From Leucobacter sp. Psy1 (GTDB lineage Bacteria > Actinomycetota > Actinomycetes > Actinomycetales > Microbacteriaceae), in contig NZ_CP083692.1 in the NCBI RefSeq assembly GCF_020096995.1, positions 1,178,001 to 1,242,000 of the forward strand: a stretch of 64,000 bases of DNA, given 5' to 3'. A program made the translations under genes and the position numbers. The notes below the pieces were generated by a model. It did not search any database. It saw only the letters and a program-made list of their open reading frames with translations, and was not told the origin of the DNA. Shown piece by piece: positions 1-9,064 of the stretch. The first letter of the stretch is position 1. Each line of letters starts with the position of its first letter.

Positions 1-278
1 TGGAAGAGGAATTGACTCGCGACGACGGCGACGCTCGTCCGGAGGAGCGAACCGGCGCGGCCGGACAACGCGATGCAGACGGGCCAGGCGAGCGCCGCCG
101 TCGCGACGACCGAGAGCGTCGTCACCTCGGAGCCGCCGAGGGCGTGCGAGCCGGCCGCGAGCAGCGTCGAGGCGACGGCGACGAGAGTTCCGCGCAGCAC
201 ACGCTCTCGCCGGCTCGGCGCGCGGGCAGGTGCGGACCCCGCGTCTCGCGTCTCGGAAGGTCCGCCCGTCTGGTCCAC
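1..278 (-). CDS. Hypothetical membrane protein, 3' end cut by window edge
   Basis: An open frame without stops runs on the minus strand from a GTG at 278 to the window edge, about 92 residues. The N-terminus is polar and arginine-rich (RRERVLRG near residues 24-31). It is followed by two or three hydrophobic stretches (e.g. TLVAVASTLLAAG, VVATAALAWPVCIAL). This looks like the start of a small integral membrane protein of unknown function. A TACACT hexamer lies 7 nt upstream of the GTG on the minus strand (286-291), which fits a leaderless promoter and supports this start. It is divergent from pheS. Confidence 0.55.
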   Translation of the reverse strand, partial: MDQTGGPSETRDAGSAPARAPSRRERVLRGTLVAVASTLLAAGSHALGGSEVTTLSVVATAALAWPVCIALSGRAGSLLRTSVAVVASQFLF

Positions 279-348
279 GGCCCTCAGTGTAATCGGGGCC
301 GCTGACGAGGTGCCCGGCGGCCGGCGGCGCACGGTAAACTTGATCACC

Positions 349-1404
349 GTGTCAGACTCCAACCCCATCTCACCCGAAGCGGTCGATGCCGCGGTCGCGG
401 CGGCCCTCGCCGCATTCGAGTCTTCGGACTCCGTCGCCGACCTGAAGCGCGCCCGCGCCGAGCACGCAGGCGAGGCATCGGCGATCGCTCAGCTCAATGC
501 GCTGATGCGTCAGGTTCCCAAGGATGAGAAGGCCGCGACCGGCAAGCTCATGGGGCAGGCGCGAGGTCGCATCGAGGGCGCCTACAAGTCGCGTGAGGCG
601 ACGCTCGCCGAGGCCGAGGCGCAGGCCAGGCTCGTCGCCGAGACGGTCGACGTCACCGCGGCGCCCGTGCGGCGCGAAGCGGGCACCCGTCATCCGCTCG
701 CTCAGCTCCAGGACGACATCGCCGATGTCTTCGTCGGGATGGGCTGGGAGGTCGCGGAGGGCCCGGAGCTCGAGCACGAGTGGTTCAACTTCGACGCGCT
801 GGGCTTCGATCCCGATCACCCGGCGCGCGCCATGCAGGACACGTTCTTCGTGGAACCCGCTGAGCGGCACCTGGTGCTCCGTACGCACACCTCCCCGGTG
901 CAGATCCGCGCCCTGCTCGGCGAGCAGCTGACGCACACGGCCCTTCCGCTCTACGTCGTGGCCCCGGGACGCGTGTACCGGACCGATGAGCTCGACGCGA
1001 CGCACACGCCCGTCTTCCACCAGATCGAGGGCATCGCCATCGATCGCGGCCTCACGATGGCCCACTTGCGCGGCACGCTGGAGCACTTCGCGAGGCAGAT
1101 GTTCGGCGAGGGCGCCGAGATCCGTCTCAGGCCGAACTTCTTCCCCTTCACCGAGCCGAGCGCCGAGATGGACGTGTGGCAGCCGCACGCCAAGGGCGGC
1201 GCACGCTGGGTCGAGTGGGGTGGATGCGGCATGGTCGATCCGAACGTGCTCGCCGCCGCCGGTGTCGATCCGGAGGAGTACCAGGGGTTTGCCTTCGGCA
1301 TGGGCATCGAGCGCACCCTGCAGTTCCGCCACGACCTCAGCGACATGCGCGACATGGTCGAGGGCGATATTCGTTTCAACTCCCAGTTCGGAGGATTGGT
1401 CTGA
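349..1404 (+). CDS. pheS: Phenylalanine--tRNA ligase alpha subunit
   Basis: Catalytic subunit of the alpha2beta2 phenylalanyl-tRNA synthetase, which charges tRNA-Phe in the cytoplasm. The 351-residue length is normal. It has an N-terminal coiled-coil-like region (about residues 1-90) and then a class II aaRS core. Visible signatures are YRTDELDATHTPVFHQIEG (motif 2 region) and GMGIERTLQFR (motif 3). The GTG at 349 is chosen because upstream in-frame sequence does not resemble the family. There is no Shine-Dalgarno; a TAAACT hexamer at 335-340 sits 8 nt upstream, suggesting a very short leader. The stop overlaps the pheT start (ATGA), so the two are translationally coupled. Confidence 0.95.
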   Translation: MSDSNPISPEAVDAAVAAALAAFESSDSVADLKRARAEHAGEASAIAQLNALMRQVPKDEKAATGKLMGQARGRIEGAYKSREATLAEAEAQARLVAETVDVTAAPVRREAGTRHPLAQLQDDIADVFVGMGWEVAEGPELEHEWFNFDALGFDPDHPARAMQDTFFVEPAERHLVLRTHTSPVQIRALLGEQLTHTALPLYVVAPGRVYRTDELDATHTPVFHQIEGIAIDRGLTMAHLRGTLEHFARQMFGEGAEIRLRPNFFPFTEPSAEMDVWQPHAKGGARWVEWGGCGMVDPNVLAAAGVDPEEYQGFAFGMGIERTLQFRHDLSDMRDMVEGDIRFNSQFGGLV

Positions 1405-3989
1405 TGCGCGTCCCACTCAGCTGGCTCGGTGAGAGCGTCGAACTCGCGCCAGGCGCGACCCCCGAGCAGGTGCACGCCGACCTCGTGCGCGTGGGCTTCG
1501 AAGAGGAGTCCATTCGCCGCTTCGAGGTGTCCGGGCCCGTGGTGGTCGGGGAGGTGCTCTCCGCAGAACCCGAGCCCCAGTCCAATGGGAAGACGATCAA
1601 TTGGTGCCAGGTGCGCGTGGCTTCCGAGGGGCAGACCGCTGCGGACGGCGGTGCGGACGTCCGCGGAATCGTCTGCGGAGCCCACAACTTCGGGCCGGGC
1701 GACCGCGTTGTCGTGACGCTGCCCGGAGCGGTGCTGCCAGGCGACTTCAGGATCGCCGCCCGGAAGACCTACGGGCACGTCTCGGACGGCATGATCGCCT
1801 CCGCACGTGAGCTGTCGCTCGGTGAAGACCACGAGGGCATCATCGTGCTGTCGCGGCTCGGTCTCGACGAGACGAACGGTGCCGTCATCGGTGCCGATGC
1901 CCTGGCGCTGCTGGGCCTGGATGAAAGTGCGGTCGAGATCAACGTGACTCCCGACCGCGGCTACGCCTTCTCGGTTCGCGGTGTGGCGCGCGAGTACGGC
2001 CATGCCACGGGAGCGCCGTTCACCGATCCCGCTGCCGCGGTGTCAGTCGCCGAAGCCACGGGGTTCCCGGTGGTGCTCCAGGATGAGGCCCCGATCCGCG
2101 GACGCGCCGGAGCGACGGGCTTCATCGCGCGCGTGGTGCGCGGTATCGATGCGACCCGTCCAACCCCTCCCTGGATGGTCTCGCGACTGCAGCTCGCTGG
2201 AGTGCGGGCCCTCTCGCTTCCCGTCGATATCTCGAACTACGTCATGCTGGAACTCGGTCAGCCGCTCCACGCCTACGACCTGAGCAAGCTCGACGGCGGA
2301 ATCACGGTGCGCCGAGCGCGCGCAGGGGAACGCCTGCAGACGCTCGACGAGCAGGATCGTGAACTGCACCCTGAAGACCTCGTCATCGCCGATGACGCGG
2401 GTGCCGTGGGACTCGCCGGCGTTATGGGCGGGCAGTCGACCAAGACCGATGAGACGACGACCGACGTCCTCGTGGAGGCCGCGACGTTCGATCCCGTCTC
2501 GATCGCGCGAACGGCGCGCCGGCACAAGCTGCCGAGCGAAGCATCGAAGCGCTTCGAGCGAGGAGTGGACCCGCTCGTCGCGGCCGCCGCGGCGCAGCGC
2601 ATGGTGGACCTGCTCGTCGAGCTGGCAGGCGGCACCGCCGACGATCTCGGCGCTACGCTCGTCGCCGAGTGGCAGCCGACGCCAGTGCGCCTGCGCATCG
2701 CGCGCGTCAATGGTCTGCTGGGCACCGACTACACGCCCGAGGAGATCCGCGGCGCGCTCGAGATGATCGGCTGCACCGTCGCACTCGGTGCCGCCGGCGA
2801 TCCCGACCTCTGGTTCGTCACCCCGCCGAGCTGGCGGAGCGACCTCACGCGGAGCGCGGATCTCGTCGAGGAGGTCGCACGGATCGTCGGGTACGACCGT
2901 ATCCCCTCAGTGCTTCCGGTGGCCCCGGCCGGCCGTGGTCTGACGCGTGCGCAGCGCTTGCGCCGTCGGGCCGCGAACACCGTCACGGCAGCGGGCTTCA
3001 ACGAGGTGCAGAACTACCCGTTCGTCTCCCGCGCGCAGCTCGACGCCTTCGGCTCGGGGCCGAGCGACGCCGCAACCGAGGCCTCCGCTCCCGTTTCCGC
3101 CCTGGCGCTCGCGAACCCGCTCGATGGTGAAGCACCCTTCCTGCGTCGCTCGCTGCTGCCCGGCCTCATCGGCGCGGTGCAGCGGAACGCCTCTCGTGGT
3201 CTCACGGATCTCTCGCTCGTCGAGTTCGGTGCGGTCTTCGTGCCCGTCGCGCCAGGCGCGGAACTCGGCACCGAGAGCGTGCCGCCGCTCGGCGAGCGCC
3301 CGGCAGACGCCGTGCTCGCCCAGCTCGACGCCGCGATACCCGAGCAACCGCTCCGAGTGGCCGCGGTGCTGACGGGGCTGGCAGAGGCGAAGCAGCCGGG
3401 ACTCGGTGACCGGGCATACGACTGGGCCGATGCCCTCGACGCTGCGCGCACCGTCGCCGGCGCCGTTGCCGCCGAACTGGTCGTGCGGCAGGGGAGCCAC
3501 CGGGCATTCCACCCCGGCCGGACCGCTGAACTGTTCGTGCGCACGGAGCAGGATGCCGAGCTCGAGCTCGTCGGCGTCGCTGGCGAACTGCTGCCCGACC
3601 TGGTCGCCGATCACCACCTCCACGGTCGCGCTGCGGCGTTCGAGCTCGATCTCGGGCGCCTGATCGCGATCGCACCGCAGACGCCGGAGACGGGGCCGCT
3701 CTCGACCTACCCGGCGGCGACGCAGGATCTGACGCTCGTCGTCGGGAGCGACGTGCCGGCGGGCGACGTGCTCGACGTCGTGCGGTCAGGGTCGGGCTCG
3801 CTACTCGAGAGCGCCCGCATCGTTGACGACTACCGCGGAACGGGCCTCGAGGAGGGGCAGAAGGCACTGACGTTCGCGCTCAGGTTCCGCGCCGACGATC
3901 GCACGCTGCGGGCCGAGGAGGCCAGCGAGGCGAAGCTCGCCGGTGTTGCCGCAGCTGAGGCGGCCTTCGGAGCGAAGCTCCGCGAGTAG
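1404..3989 (+). CDS. pheT: Phenylalanine--tRNA ligase beta subunit
   Basis: Beta subunit of phenylalanyl-tRNA synthetase, which contributes tRNA recognition and editing. The protein has 861 residues, beginning MRVPLSWLGE, which is the conserved family start. Expected parts appear in order: a tRNA-binding OB-fold (about 40-150), B3/B4 editing domain, B5 domain (about 400-480), a catalytic-like core, and a C-terminal ferredoxin-fold anticodon-binding domain ending LRFRADDRTL near residue 835. ATG 1404 overlaps the pheS stop by 4 nt (ATGA). A stem-loop follows the stop codon. Confidence 0.95.
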   Translation: MRVPLSWLGESVELAPGATPEQVHADLVRVGFEEESIRRFEVSGPVVVGEVLSAEPEPQSNGKTINWCQVRVASEGQTAADGGADVRGIVCGAHNFGPGDRVVVTLPGAVLPGDFRIAARKTYGHVSDGMIASARELSLGEDHEGIIVLSRLGLDETNGAVIGADALALLGLDESAVEINVTPDRGYAFSVRGVAREYGHATGAPFTDPAAAVSVAEATGFPVVLQDEAPIRGRAGATGFIARVVRGIDATRPTPPWMVSRLQLAGVRALSLPVDISNYVMLELGQPLHAYDLSKLDGGITVRRARAGERLQTLDEQDRELHPEDLVIADDAGAVGLAGVMGGQSTKTDETTTDVLVEAATFDPVSIARTARRHKLPSEASKRFERGVDPLVAAAAAQRMVDLLVELAGGTADDLGATLVAEWQPTPVRLRIARVNGLLGTDYTPEEIRGALEMIGCTVALGAAGDPDLWFVTPPSWRSDLTRSADLVEEVARIVGYDRIPSVLPVAPAGRGLTRAQRLRRRAANTVTAAGFNEVQNYPFVSRAQLDAFGSGPSDAATEASAPVSALALANPLDGEAPFLRRSLLPGLIGAVQRNASRGLTDLSLVEFGAVFVPVAPGAELGTESVPPLGERPADAVLAQLDAAIPEQPLRVAAVLTGLAEAKQPGLGDRAYDWADALDAARTVAGAVAAELVVRQGSHRAFHPGRTAELFVRTEQDAELELVGVAGELLPDLVADHHLHGRAAAFELDLGRLIAIAPQTPETGPLSTYPAATQDLTLVVGSDVPAGDVLDVVRSGSGSLLESARIVDDYRGTGLEEGQKALTFALRFRADDRTLRAEEASEAKLAGVAAAEAAFGAKLRE

Positions 3990-3993
3990 CTCT

Positions 3994-4039
3994 CGACGAG
4001 CCGGCGGACCGCCGTCAGGCGGCGGGAGCCGGCTCGTCG
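3994..4039. terminator. Hairpin terminator between pheT and vapC
   Basis: CGACGAGCCGG (3994-4004) pairs perfectly with CCGGCTCGTCG (4029-4039), with further pairing inside the loop. There is no clear U-tract. It lies just after the pheT stop, and its right arm falls inside the last codons of the convergent PIN-domain gene, so it may serve both strands. Confidence 0.5.
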
Positions 4040-4449
4040 GGCACCAGCAGTTCCCACCCCAGTCGCTCGGCCGCTCGCCGGTCGAACGTCACCGTTCGGG
4101 TGACGCCAAACAGTTCCATCGCGCCCTGGATGAGCGCGTCGCCGAAGTCCGCGCCGTTCTCGGCGAGAGCGATCGCGCGGCCGACCCCTTCCGCATCGTC
4201 GAACTCCAGTGCTTCGCTCTCGAACAGTCGCCGCATGACGGTGAGGCATTCGCGGCGCGGCAGCTTCAGCGACCGGGACAGCACCCAGTACGTCTCCGCG
4301 AGGGTGACCTGGGTGATGAACCCGGGGGATTCGGGGGTGAGCTGGGCGAAGGCCCGCTCTGCGAGCGAGTAGTGAGCGTGGTCATCTCGTAGCAGGTAGC
4401 GGAGCAGCACGTTCGTGTCGATGCCGGTGAATCCGGTCGAGTCGATCAC
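4015..4449 (-). CDS. PIN-domain ribonuclease toxin, VapC family
   Basis: Putative toxin of a type II toxin-antitoxin pair. The protein has 144 residues. Acidic residues expected for the Mg2+-dependent PIN RNase site are present: D11 in GIDTNVLLRYL, E52 in TLAETYWVL, D101/D104 in ADFGDALI, and D123 in TFDRRA. Its start overlaps the stop of the upstream AbrB-like gene by 4 nt, as usual for antitoxin-toxin operons. VapC toxins typically cleave tRNA or rRNA; the target here is unknown. All catalytic acids are intact, so it is probably functional. Confidence 0.85.
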   Translation of the reverse strand: MIDSTGFTGIDTNVLLRYLLRDDHAHYSLAERAFAQLTPESPGFITQVTLAETYWVLSRSLKLPRRECLTVMRRLFESEALEFDDAEGVGRAIALAENGADFGDALIQGAMELFGVTRTVTFDRRAAERLGWELLVPDEPAPAA

Positions 4450-4721
4450 CGCGCGTCCCTGAGCGTGATCCCCTGCATGCCGCTCGCGGCCCCGCCCTCG
4501 GCGATCGCCTCATTCATGTCATCGATGGTCATGGTGGGCCGATCCGGGTCGTGGAGGATGCCTGCGAGATCCATCAGGCTCCCGGTTCTCGGAATGATGC
4601 GGTAGTGCCCCTCGCTCACGCGGATGAACGTCACCTTCGATCCGGCTTCGAGGTGTAGTTCCTCGCGCATCTCCTTCGGGATCGTGATCTGACCCTTGCT
4701 GGTCATCGTTGCAGTGGGCAT
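4446..4721 (-). CDS. AbrB/SpoVT-type antitoxin of the PIN-domain toxin
   Basis: DNA-binding antitoxin, 91 residues. The N-terminal swapped-hairpin AbrB motif is clear: MTSKGQITIPKEMREEL then LEAGSKVTF. The C-terminal half (about 50-91) has no recognised fold and probably wraps the toxin. AAAGGAG lies 7 nt upstream of the ATG at 4721. It is the first gene of the pair and is expected to autorepress the operon; a CTTAC/GTAAG inverted repeat lies upstream at 4750-4772. Confidence 0.85.
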   Translation of the reverse strand: MPTATMTSKGQITIPKEMREELHLEAGSKVTFIRVSEGHYRIIPRTGSLMDLAGILHDPDRPTMTIDDMNEAIAEGGAASGMQGITLRDAR

Positions 4722-4749
4722 CAGCGGCTCCTTTCGCTTCTCACGTCAT

Positions 4750-4772
4750 CTTACCTGCGTGCTAAATGTAAG
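4750..4772. promoter_or_regulatory. Candidate autoregulatory operator of the toxin-antitoxin pair
   Basis: CTTAC (4750-4754) and GTAAG (4768-4772) form a 5-bp inverted repeat with a 13-nt spacer, 29 nt upstream of the antitoxin start. AbrB-type antitoxins usually bind such dyads at their own promoter. The arms are short, so this is suggestive only. Confidence 0.3.
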
Positions 4773-4862
4773 GGGAGAGCCGGCGAGGTTGGTTGTGCGG
4801 CGCCGTTCCGAGGCCGATACTGAATCCACGTCCGCGTTCAGCGCCGAACCGAGGAGCAGGCC

Positions 4863-5795
4863 ATGCAGAAGATCGTCCCGAATATCTGGTGCAATGGAAA
4901 CGCGGAGGAGGTCGGGGAGTTCTACGCTTCCGTGTTCCCGACGGCGCACGCCGAGGTCGAATCCCACTACCCGCACGAGGGATTGCTCGACTTCCAGCAG
5001 CCCCTCGCGGGGCAGCCGTTGACGGTGGGCCTGACTATCGCGGGCACGCGGCTCGTGCTCATCAACGCGGGCGATGAGTTCTCGCCGAACCCCTCTGTCT
5101 CGTTCATGCTGAACTTCGATCCGCTCCTCTTCGACGCCGACGAGCCCGCCGCCCGAGCCCGCCTCGACGAGGTCTGGGAGGCGCTCAGCGAACAGGGGTC
5201 GGTGATGATGCCCCTGCAGGAGTATCCGTTCAGCAAGCGCTACGGCTGGGTGCAGGATCGGCATGGCGTGAGCTGGCAGCTGATGCTCACGGATCCGGCG
5301 GGGGATCCTCGGCCGTTCCTGCTCCCGGCGCTGATGTTCTGCGGGACCGCGCAGAACATGGCGACGCAGGCGGTCGACCACTATCTCGACGTGTTCCGAG
5401 AGGCCGGGACCGATACTGAGCTGGGGATGCGCGTGACGTACCCGGCCCCGCAGGGTCCCGCGACCACGGACTCGGTGATGTTCAGCGACTTCCGGCTCGG
5501 AGACCAGTGGTTCACCGCCATGGACTCCGGTGTCGAGCAGGACTTCTCGTTCACGTGCGGCATGTCGCTCGAGGTGAACTGCGCCGACCAGGCAGAGATC
5601 GATCTGCTCTGGGGCCGCCTGTCGGCGGTTCCCGAAGCGGAGCAGTGTGGTTGGCTGGCGGACTTCGCCGGCCTCAGCTGGCAGATCGTTCCCGCACGGA
5701 TGGCCGAGATCATGCAGACCCCCGGCGCCTTCGAACGGATGATGCCGATGAAGAAGCTCGTCATCGCCGAGCTGGAGGGCGCCTCGGCCGGCTGA
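4863..5795 (+). CDS. Two-domain VOC (glyoxalase-fold) protein, PhnB-like
   Basis: 310-residue protein made of two tandem VOC domains of the PhnB / 3-demethylubiquinone methyltransferase-like type. Each starts with a similar pattern: PNIWCNGNAEEVGEFYASVF (residues 6-25) and PALMFCGTAQNMATQAVDHY (about 154-173), and each ends with a W-Q-(L/I)-(M/V) strand (VSWQLML, LSWQIVP). GAGGAGCAGGCC precedes the ATG. It stands alone between the toxin-antitoxin pair and the arginine genes. Substrate and metal are unknown; a thiol- or antibiotic-modifying role cannot be told from sequence. Confidence 0.8.
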   Translation: MQKIVPNIWCNGNAEEVGEFYASVFPTAHAEVESHYPHEGLLDFQQPLAGQPLTVGLTIAGTRLVLINAGDEFSPNPSVSFMLNFDPLLFDADEPAARARLDEVWEALSEQGSVMMPLQEYPFSKRYGWVQDRHGVSWQLMLTDPAGDPRPFLLPALMFCGTAQNMATQAVDHYLDVFREAGTDTELGMRVTYPAPQGPATTDSVMFSDFRLGDQWFTAMDSGVEQDFSFTCGMSLEVNCADQAEIDLLWGRLSAVPEAEQCGWLADFAGLSWQIVPARMAEIMQTPGAFERMMPMKKLVIAELEGASAG

Positions 5796-5827
5796 CGCGA
5801 AGCGTCTCTTCTGGCTGACGCGAAGCG
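5790..5827 (+). repeat. 15-bp direct repeat after the VOC gene
   Basis: GGCTGACGCGAAGCG occurs at 5790-5804 and again at 5813-5827 (period 23). The first copy contains the stop codon of the VOC gene. It probably arose by local duplication. Confidence 0.6.
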
Positions 5828-5831
5828 CGTC

Positions 5832-5855
5832 CGCCGCGGCGTATCAGCCGCGGCG
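5832..5855. terminator. Hairpin upstream of argC
   Basis: CGCCGCGGC (5832-5840), loop GTATCA, GCCGCGGCG (5847-5855): a 9-bp perfect GC stem between the VOC gene and argC. No U-tract follows. It may be a weak terminator for the upstream gene. Confidence 0.4.
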
Positions 5856-5932
5856 CCTCGGCCGGTGTCGAGAGGGCCGCGCAGGGAGTGCCAGAATAGA
5901 GACACTCTGTGCCGGGTGAGAAGGAGACGAAG

Positions 5933-6991
5933 ATGGCCTACAGCGTCGCGGTAGCGGGTGCGAGCGGATACGCGGGCGGCGAGCTGCTCCGTCTCCTCGC
6001 CGAGCATCCCGAATACGAGGTGCGCACCGTGACAGGCCACTCGAGCGCCGGGCGCCCGCTCATCGAGGCGCAACCGCATCTGCGTTCCCTCGGTCATCTC
6101 GTGCTGCAGGAGACCACCCCCGAAGTGCTCGATGGCCACGACATCGTCTTCTTCGCGCTGCCGCACGGCGCCTCGGGTGAACTCACGGCGCAGCTGCGCG
6201 AGGTCCGACTCGCCGTGGACTGCGGTGCCGATCACCGCCTCCGCAGCGCCGATGACTGGGAAGCCTTCTACGGTGGAGCGTTCAACGAGCCCTGGGTATA
6301 CGGCGTACCCGAGCTTCTGGTGGCCGGCGACCACGGGCACGTGCGTCAGCGCGAGATGCTCACCGGCGCCGACCGGATCGCGGCACCCGGATGCAACGCC
6401 TCGACGGTGGCTCTGTCGCTGGCGCCCGGAATCGCCGCCGGTGTCATCGAGCCGGATGACATCGTCAGTGTGCTCGCGGTCGGCCCCTCCGGTGCCGGGA
6501 AGGCGGCGAAGACCCACCTGCTCGGTGCCGAGCTCATGGGCACCGCGAATCCGTACGCCGTGGGCGGGAGCCACCGGCACATCCCCGAGATCAGGCAGTC
6601 GCTGCGCGCAGCGGGCGCGGCGGGGGATATCGGCATCAGCTTCACCCCCGTCCTGGTGCCGATGAGCCGAGGTATCCTGGCGACATCGACTGCGCGTCTC
6701 GTGCCAGGCACGACCTCTGCCGAGGTGCGACGCGCCTGGGCGGACGCCTACGCGGACGAGCACTTCGTCCACCTCCTCCCTGAAGGGGTGATGCCGCGCA
6801 CCGCCGACGTGCTGGGTGCGAACACCTGCCTCATCGGCCTCGCCGTCGACGAGGCGGCAGGACGTGTCGTCGCGGTGGCCGCGGTCGACAATCTCGCCAA
6901 GGGCACCGCGGGCGCCGCGATCCAGTCGGCGAACATCGCCCTCGGCCTCCCAGAGGCCACGGGGCTCAGCGTGAATGGAGTAGCACCGTGA
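5933..6991 (+). CDS. argC: N-acetyl-gamma-glutamyl-phosphate reductase
   Basis: Third step of arginine biosynthesis: NADPH-dependent reduction of N-acetylglutamyl phosphate to the semialdehyde. The protein has 352 residues. The NADP-binding start [16 protein letters not shown] and the catalytic cysteine in APGCNAST are present. ATG 5933 is chosen over the in-frame GTG at 5909 because AAGGAG lies 7 nt upstream and the protein then begins [12 protein letters not shown] as in homologues. It is first of an argCJB operon and overlaps argJ by 4 nt (GTGA). Confidence 0.95.
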   Translation: MAYSVAVAGASGYAGGELLRLLAEHPEYEVRTVTGHSSAGRPLIEAQPHLRSLGHLVLQETTPEVLDGHDIVFFALPHGASGELTAQLREVRLAVDCGADHRLRSADDWEAFYGGAFNEPWVYGVPELLVAGDHGHVRQREMLTGADRIAAPGCNASTVALSLAPGIAAGVIEPDDIVSVLAVGPSGAGKAAKTHLLGAELMGTANPYAVGGSHRHIPEIRQSLRAAGAAGDIGISFTPVLVPMSRGILATSTARLVPGTTSAEVRRAWADAYADEHFVHLLPEGVMPRTADVLGANTCLIGLAVDEAAGRVVAVAAVDNLAKGTAGAAIQSANIALGLPEATGLSVNGVAP

Positions 6992-8151
6992 CCGTCACCG
7001 TTCCCCAAGGCTTCCGCGCAGCCGGCGTCACCGTCGGCCTCAAAGCCTCAGGAGGCCGCGATCTCGCGCTCGTCGTGAACGACGGGCCGCGGGTCGCGAG
7101 CGCCGCCGTCTACACCGGTAACCGCGCGCAGGCGAACCCCATTCTCTGGAGCCGCGCCGTTGCTCAGACGCATACGGCGCACGCCGTGATCCTGAACTCG
7201 GGGGGAGCGAACTGCTTCACCGGCGACTTCGGGTATGAGACGACACGTCTCACCGCAGAGGCCGTGGCGTCGTCACTCGCGGGCGGGCTCGTGCCCGAGC
7301 AGATCCAGGTCTGCTCGACGGGGCTGATCGGTCACGGCGGACAGGACTTCCGCGACCGCATCGTGGAGGGGGTGCCCGGTCTCGTCGACGCGCTCGGCGA
7401 TCACGGCGACCTCGCCGCCGAAGCGATCATGACCACCGACTCGGTTCCAAAAACCGCCGCACACCGTCACGCGGATGGCTGGACGATCGGCGGTATGGCC
7501 AAGGGTGCAGGCATGCTCGCCCCCGGGCTCGCGACGATGCTGGTCGTCATCACCACGGACGCCGAGCTCGACGACGCAGCCCTGGACCGGGCTCTCCGCC
7601 ACGCCACCGGCACCACGTTCGACCGACTCGACTCGGACGGGTGCATGTCCACGAACGACCAGGTCACGCTGCTCGCGAGCGGTGCCTCGGGCGTACGCCC
7701 TGAGGAGCACGCGTTCGCCGAGGCGCTCGCCGCCGTCTGCGACGACCTGGCGGCGCAGCTGCAGCACGACGCCGAGGGCGCGAGCCACGACATCGACATC
7801 GAGGTCCTCGGTGCTGCCAGTCCCGAGGACGCCGTGATCGTCGGCCGGTCCGTCGCACGCAACAATCTGTTCAAGGCGGCGATCTTCGGCAACGATCCGA
7901 ACTGGGGGCGCGTGCTCGCCGCGATCGGCACGACCGATGCCGCGTTCGATCCGTACCGCGTGGATGTGTCGTTCAACGGTGTGCGTCTCTGCCACGCAGG
8001 CGGACCCGACCGCCCGGTCGAGGAGTGCGATCTGACGCCTCGGGCGACGCGGGTGCGCATCGAACTGTTCGCCGGCGAGCACGACGCCACGATCCGCACC
8101 AACGACCTCACGCACGACTACGTGCACGAGAACAGCGCTTACTCGAGCTGA
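6988..8151 (+). CDS. argJ: Bifunctional glutamate N-acetyltransferase / amino-acid acetyltransferase
   Basis: Transfers acetyl from N-acetylornithine to glutamate (and usually from acetyl-CoA), recycling the acetyl group in arginine synthesis. The protein has 387 residues. The autoprocessing and nucleophile region [16 protein letters not shown] contains the conserved A-T-M-L, where the Thr becomes the N-terminus of the beta chain. The C-terminus ends [16 protein letters not shown], as in the family. The GTG start overlaps the argC stop. argB follows after 10 nt. Confidence 0.95.
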   Translation: MTVTVPQGFRAAGVTVGLKASGGRDLALVVNDGPRVASAAVYTGNRAQANPILWSRAVAQTHTAHAVILNSGGANCFTGDFGYETTRLTAEAVASSLAGGLVPEQIQVCSTGLIGHGGQDFRDRIVEGVPGLVDALGDHGDLAAEAIMTTDSVPKTAAHRHADGWTIGGMAKGAGMLAPGLATMLVVITTDAELDDAALDRALRHATGTTFDRLDSDGCMSTNDQVTLLASGASGVRPEEHAFAEALAAVCDDLAAQLQHDAEGASHDIDIEVLGAASPEDAVIVGRSVARNNLFKAAIFGNDPNWGRVLAAIGTTDAAFDPYRVDVSFNGVRLCHAGGPDRPVEECDLTPRATRVRIELFAGEHDATIRTNDLTHDYVHENSAYSS

Positions 8152-8161
8152 GAGCAGACCG

Positions 8162-9064
8162 ATGACCGATACTGTTACCCCACTGGACCACGAGCAGGCC
8201 GCCGCGAAGGCGCGCGTGCTCGTCGAATCGCTGCCCTGGTTCAAGAAGTTCCGCGACTCGATCATGGTGATCAAGTTCGGCGGCAACGCCATGGTCGACG
8301 ATGAGCTGCTGCGCACCTTCGCCGAGGACGTGGTGTACCTGCGCCTCGCGGGGATCCGCCCGGTCGTGGTGCACGGCGGCGGCCCGCAGATCAACGCCAT
8401 GCTCGGTCAGCTCGGCATCGAGAGCGAGTTCCGCGGGGGCTACCGCGTCACCACGCCGCAGACCATGGAGGTCGTGCGCATGGTGCTGACCGGCAAGGTC
8501 AACCCCGAGCTCGTGGACGCCATCAACACGCACGGCCCGCTCGCCGCGGGCACCACAGGTGAAGACGCCGGTCTCTTCATCGGGAGGCGGAGGCCCCCGA
8601 TCGAGGTGGACGGTGAGACGGTCGACCTCGGCCTCGTCGGCGATGTCGTGGGGGTCCGCACCGAGCCCGTACTCGCCCTCGTCGAGGCCGGTCTCATCCC
8701 GGTCGTCTCATCCATCGCGCCAGACGCCGACCACCCCGGCGACTCCCTCAACGTCAACGCCGACGCCGCCGCTGCGGCACTCGCGAGCGCCCTCGGTGCG
8801 TCGAAGCTCGTGATCCTCACCGACGTCGCGGGGCTCTACGCGAACTGGCCGGATCGCGACTCGCTGGTCTCCTCGATCACGGCGTCCGAGCTGGAGGCTC
8901 TGCTCCCGTCGCTCGAAACGGGAATGATCCCGAAGATGCGGGCGTGCCTGGAGGCGGTCGGCGGAGGCGTCGAGAAGGCTGTGATCATAGACGGCCGGGA
9001 GCCCCACTCGGTGCTCCTCGAGATCTTCACCGAGCAGGGCATCGGCACCGAGGTCACCGCCTAG
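8162..9064 (+). CDS. argB: Acetylglutamate kinase
   Basis: Phosphorylates N-acetylglutamate, the second and usually feedback-controlled step of arginine synthesis. The protein has 300 residues of the amino-acid-kinase fold: [15 protein letters not shown] (phosphate-binding Lys) near residue 36, [10 protein letters not shown] near 71, and the C-terminal GIGTEVTA. An N-terminal helix (residues 1-30) is present, as in hexameric arginine-inhibited enzymes, so feedback inhibition is plausible. It is immediately followed, with no gap, by an A24 peptidase gene rather than argD. Confidence 0.95.
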   Translation: MTDTVTPLDHEQAAAKARVLVESLPWFKKFRDSIMVIKFGGNAMVDDELLRTFAEDVVYLRLAGIRPVVVHGGGPQINAMLGQLGIESEFRGGYRVTTPQTMEVVRMVLTGKVNPELVDAINTHGPLAAGTTGEDAGLFIGRRRPPIEVDGETVDLGLVGDVVGVRTEPVLALVEAGLIPVVSSIAPDADHPGDSLNVNADAAAAALASALGASKLVILTDVAGLYANWPDRDSLVSSITASELEALLPSLETGMIPKMRACLEAVGGGVEKAVIIDGREPHSVLLEIFTEQGIGTEVTA

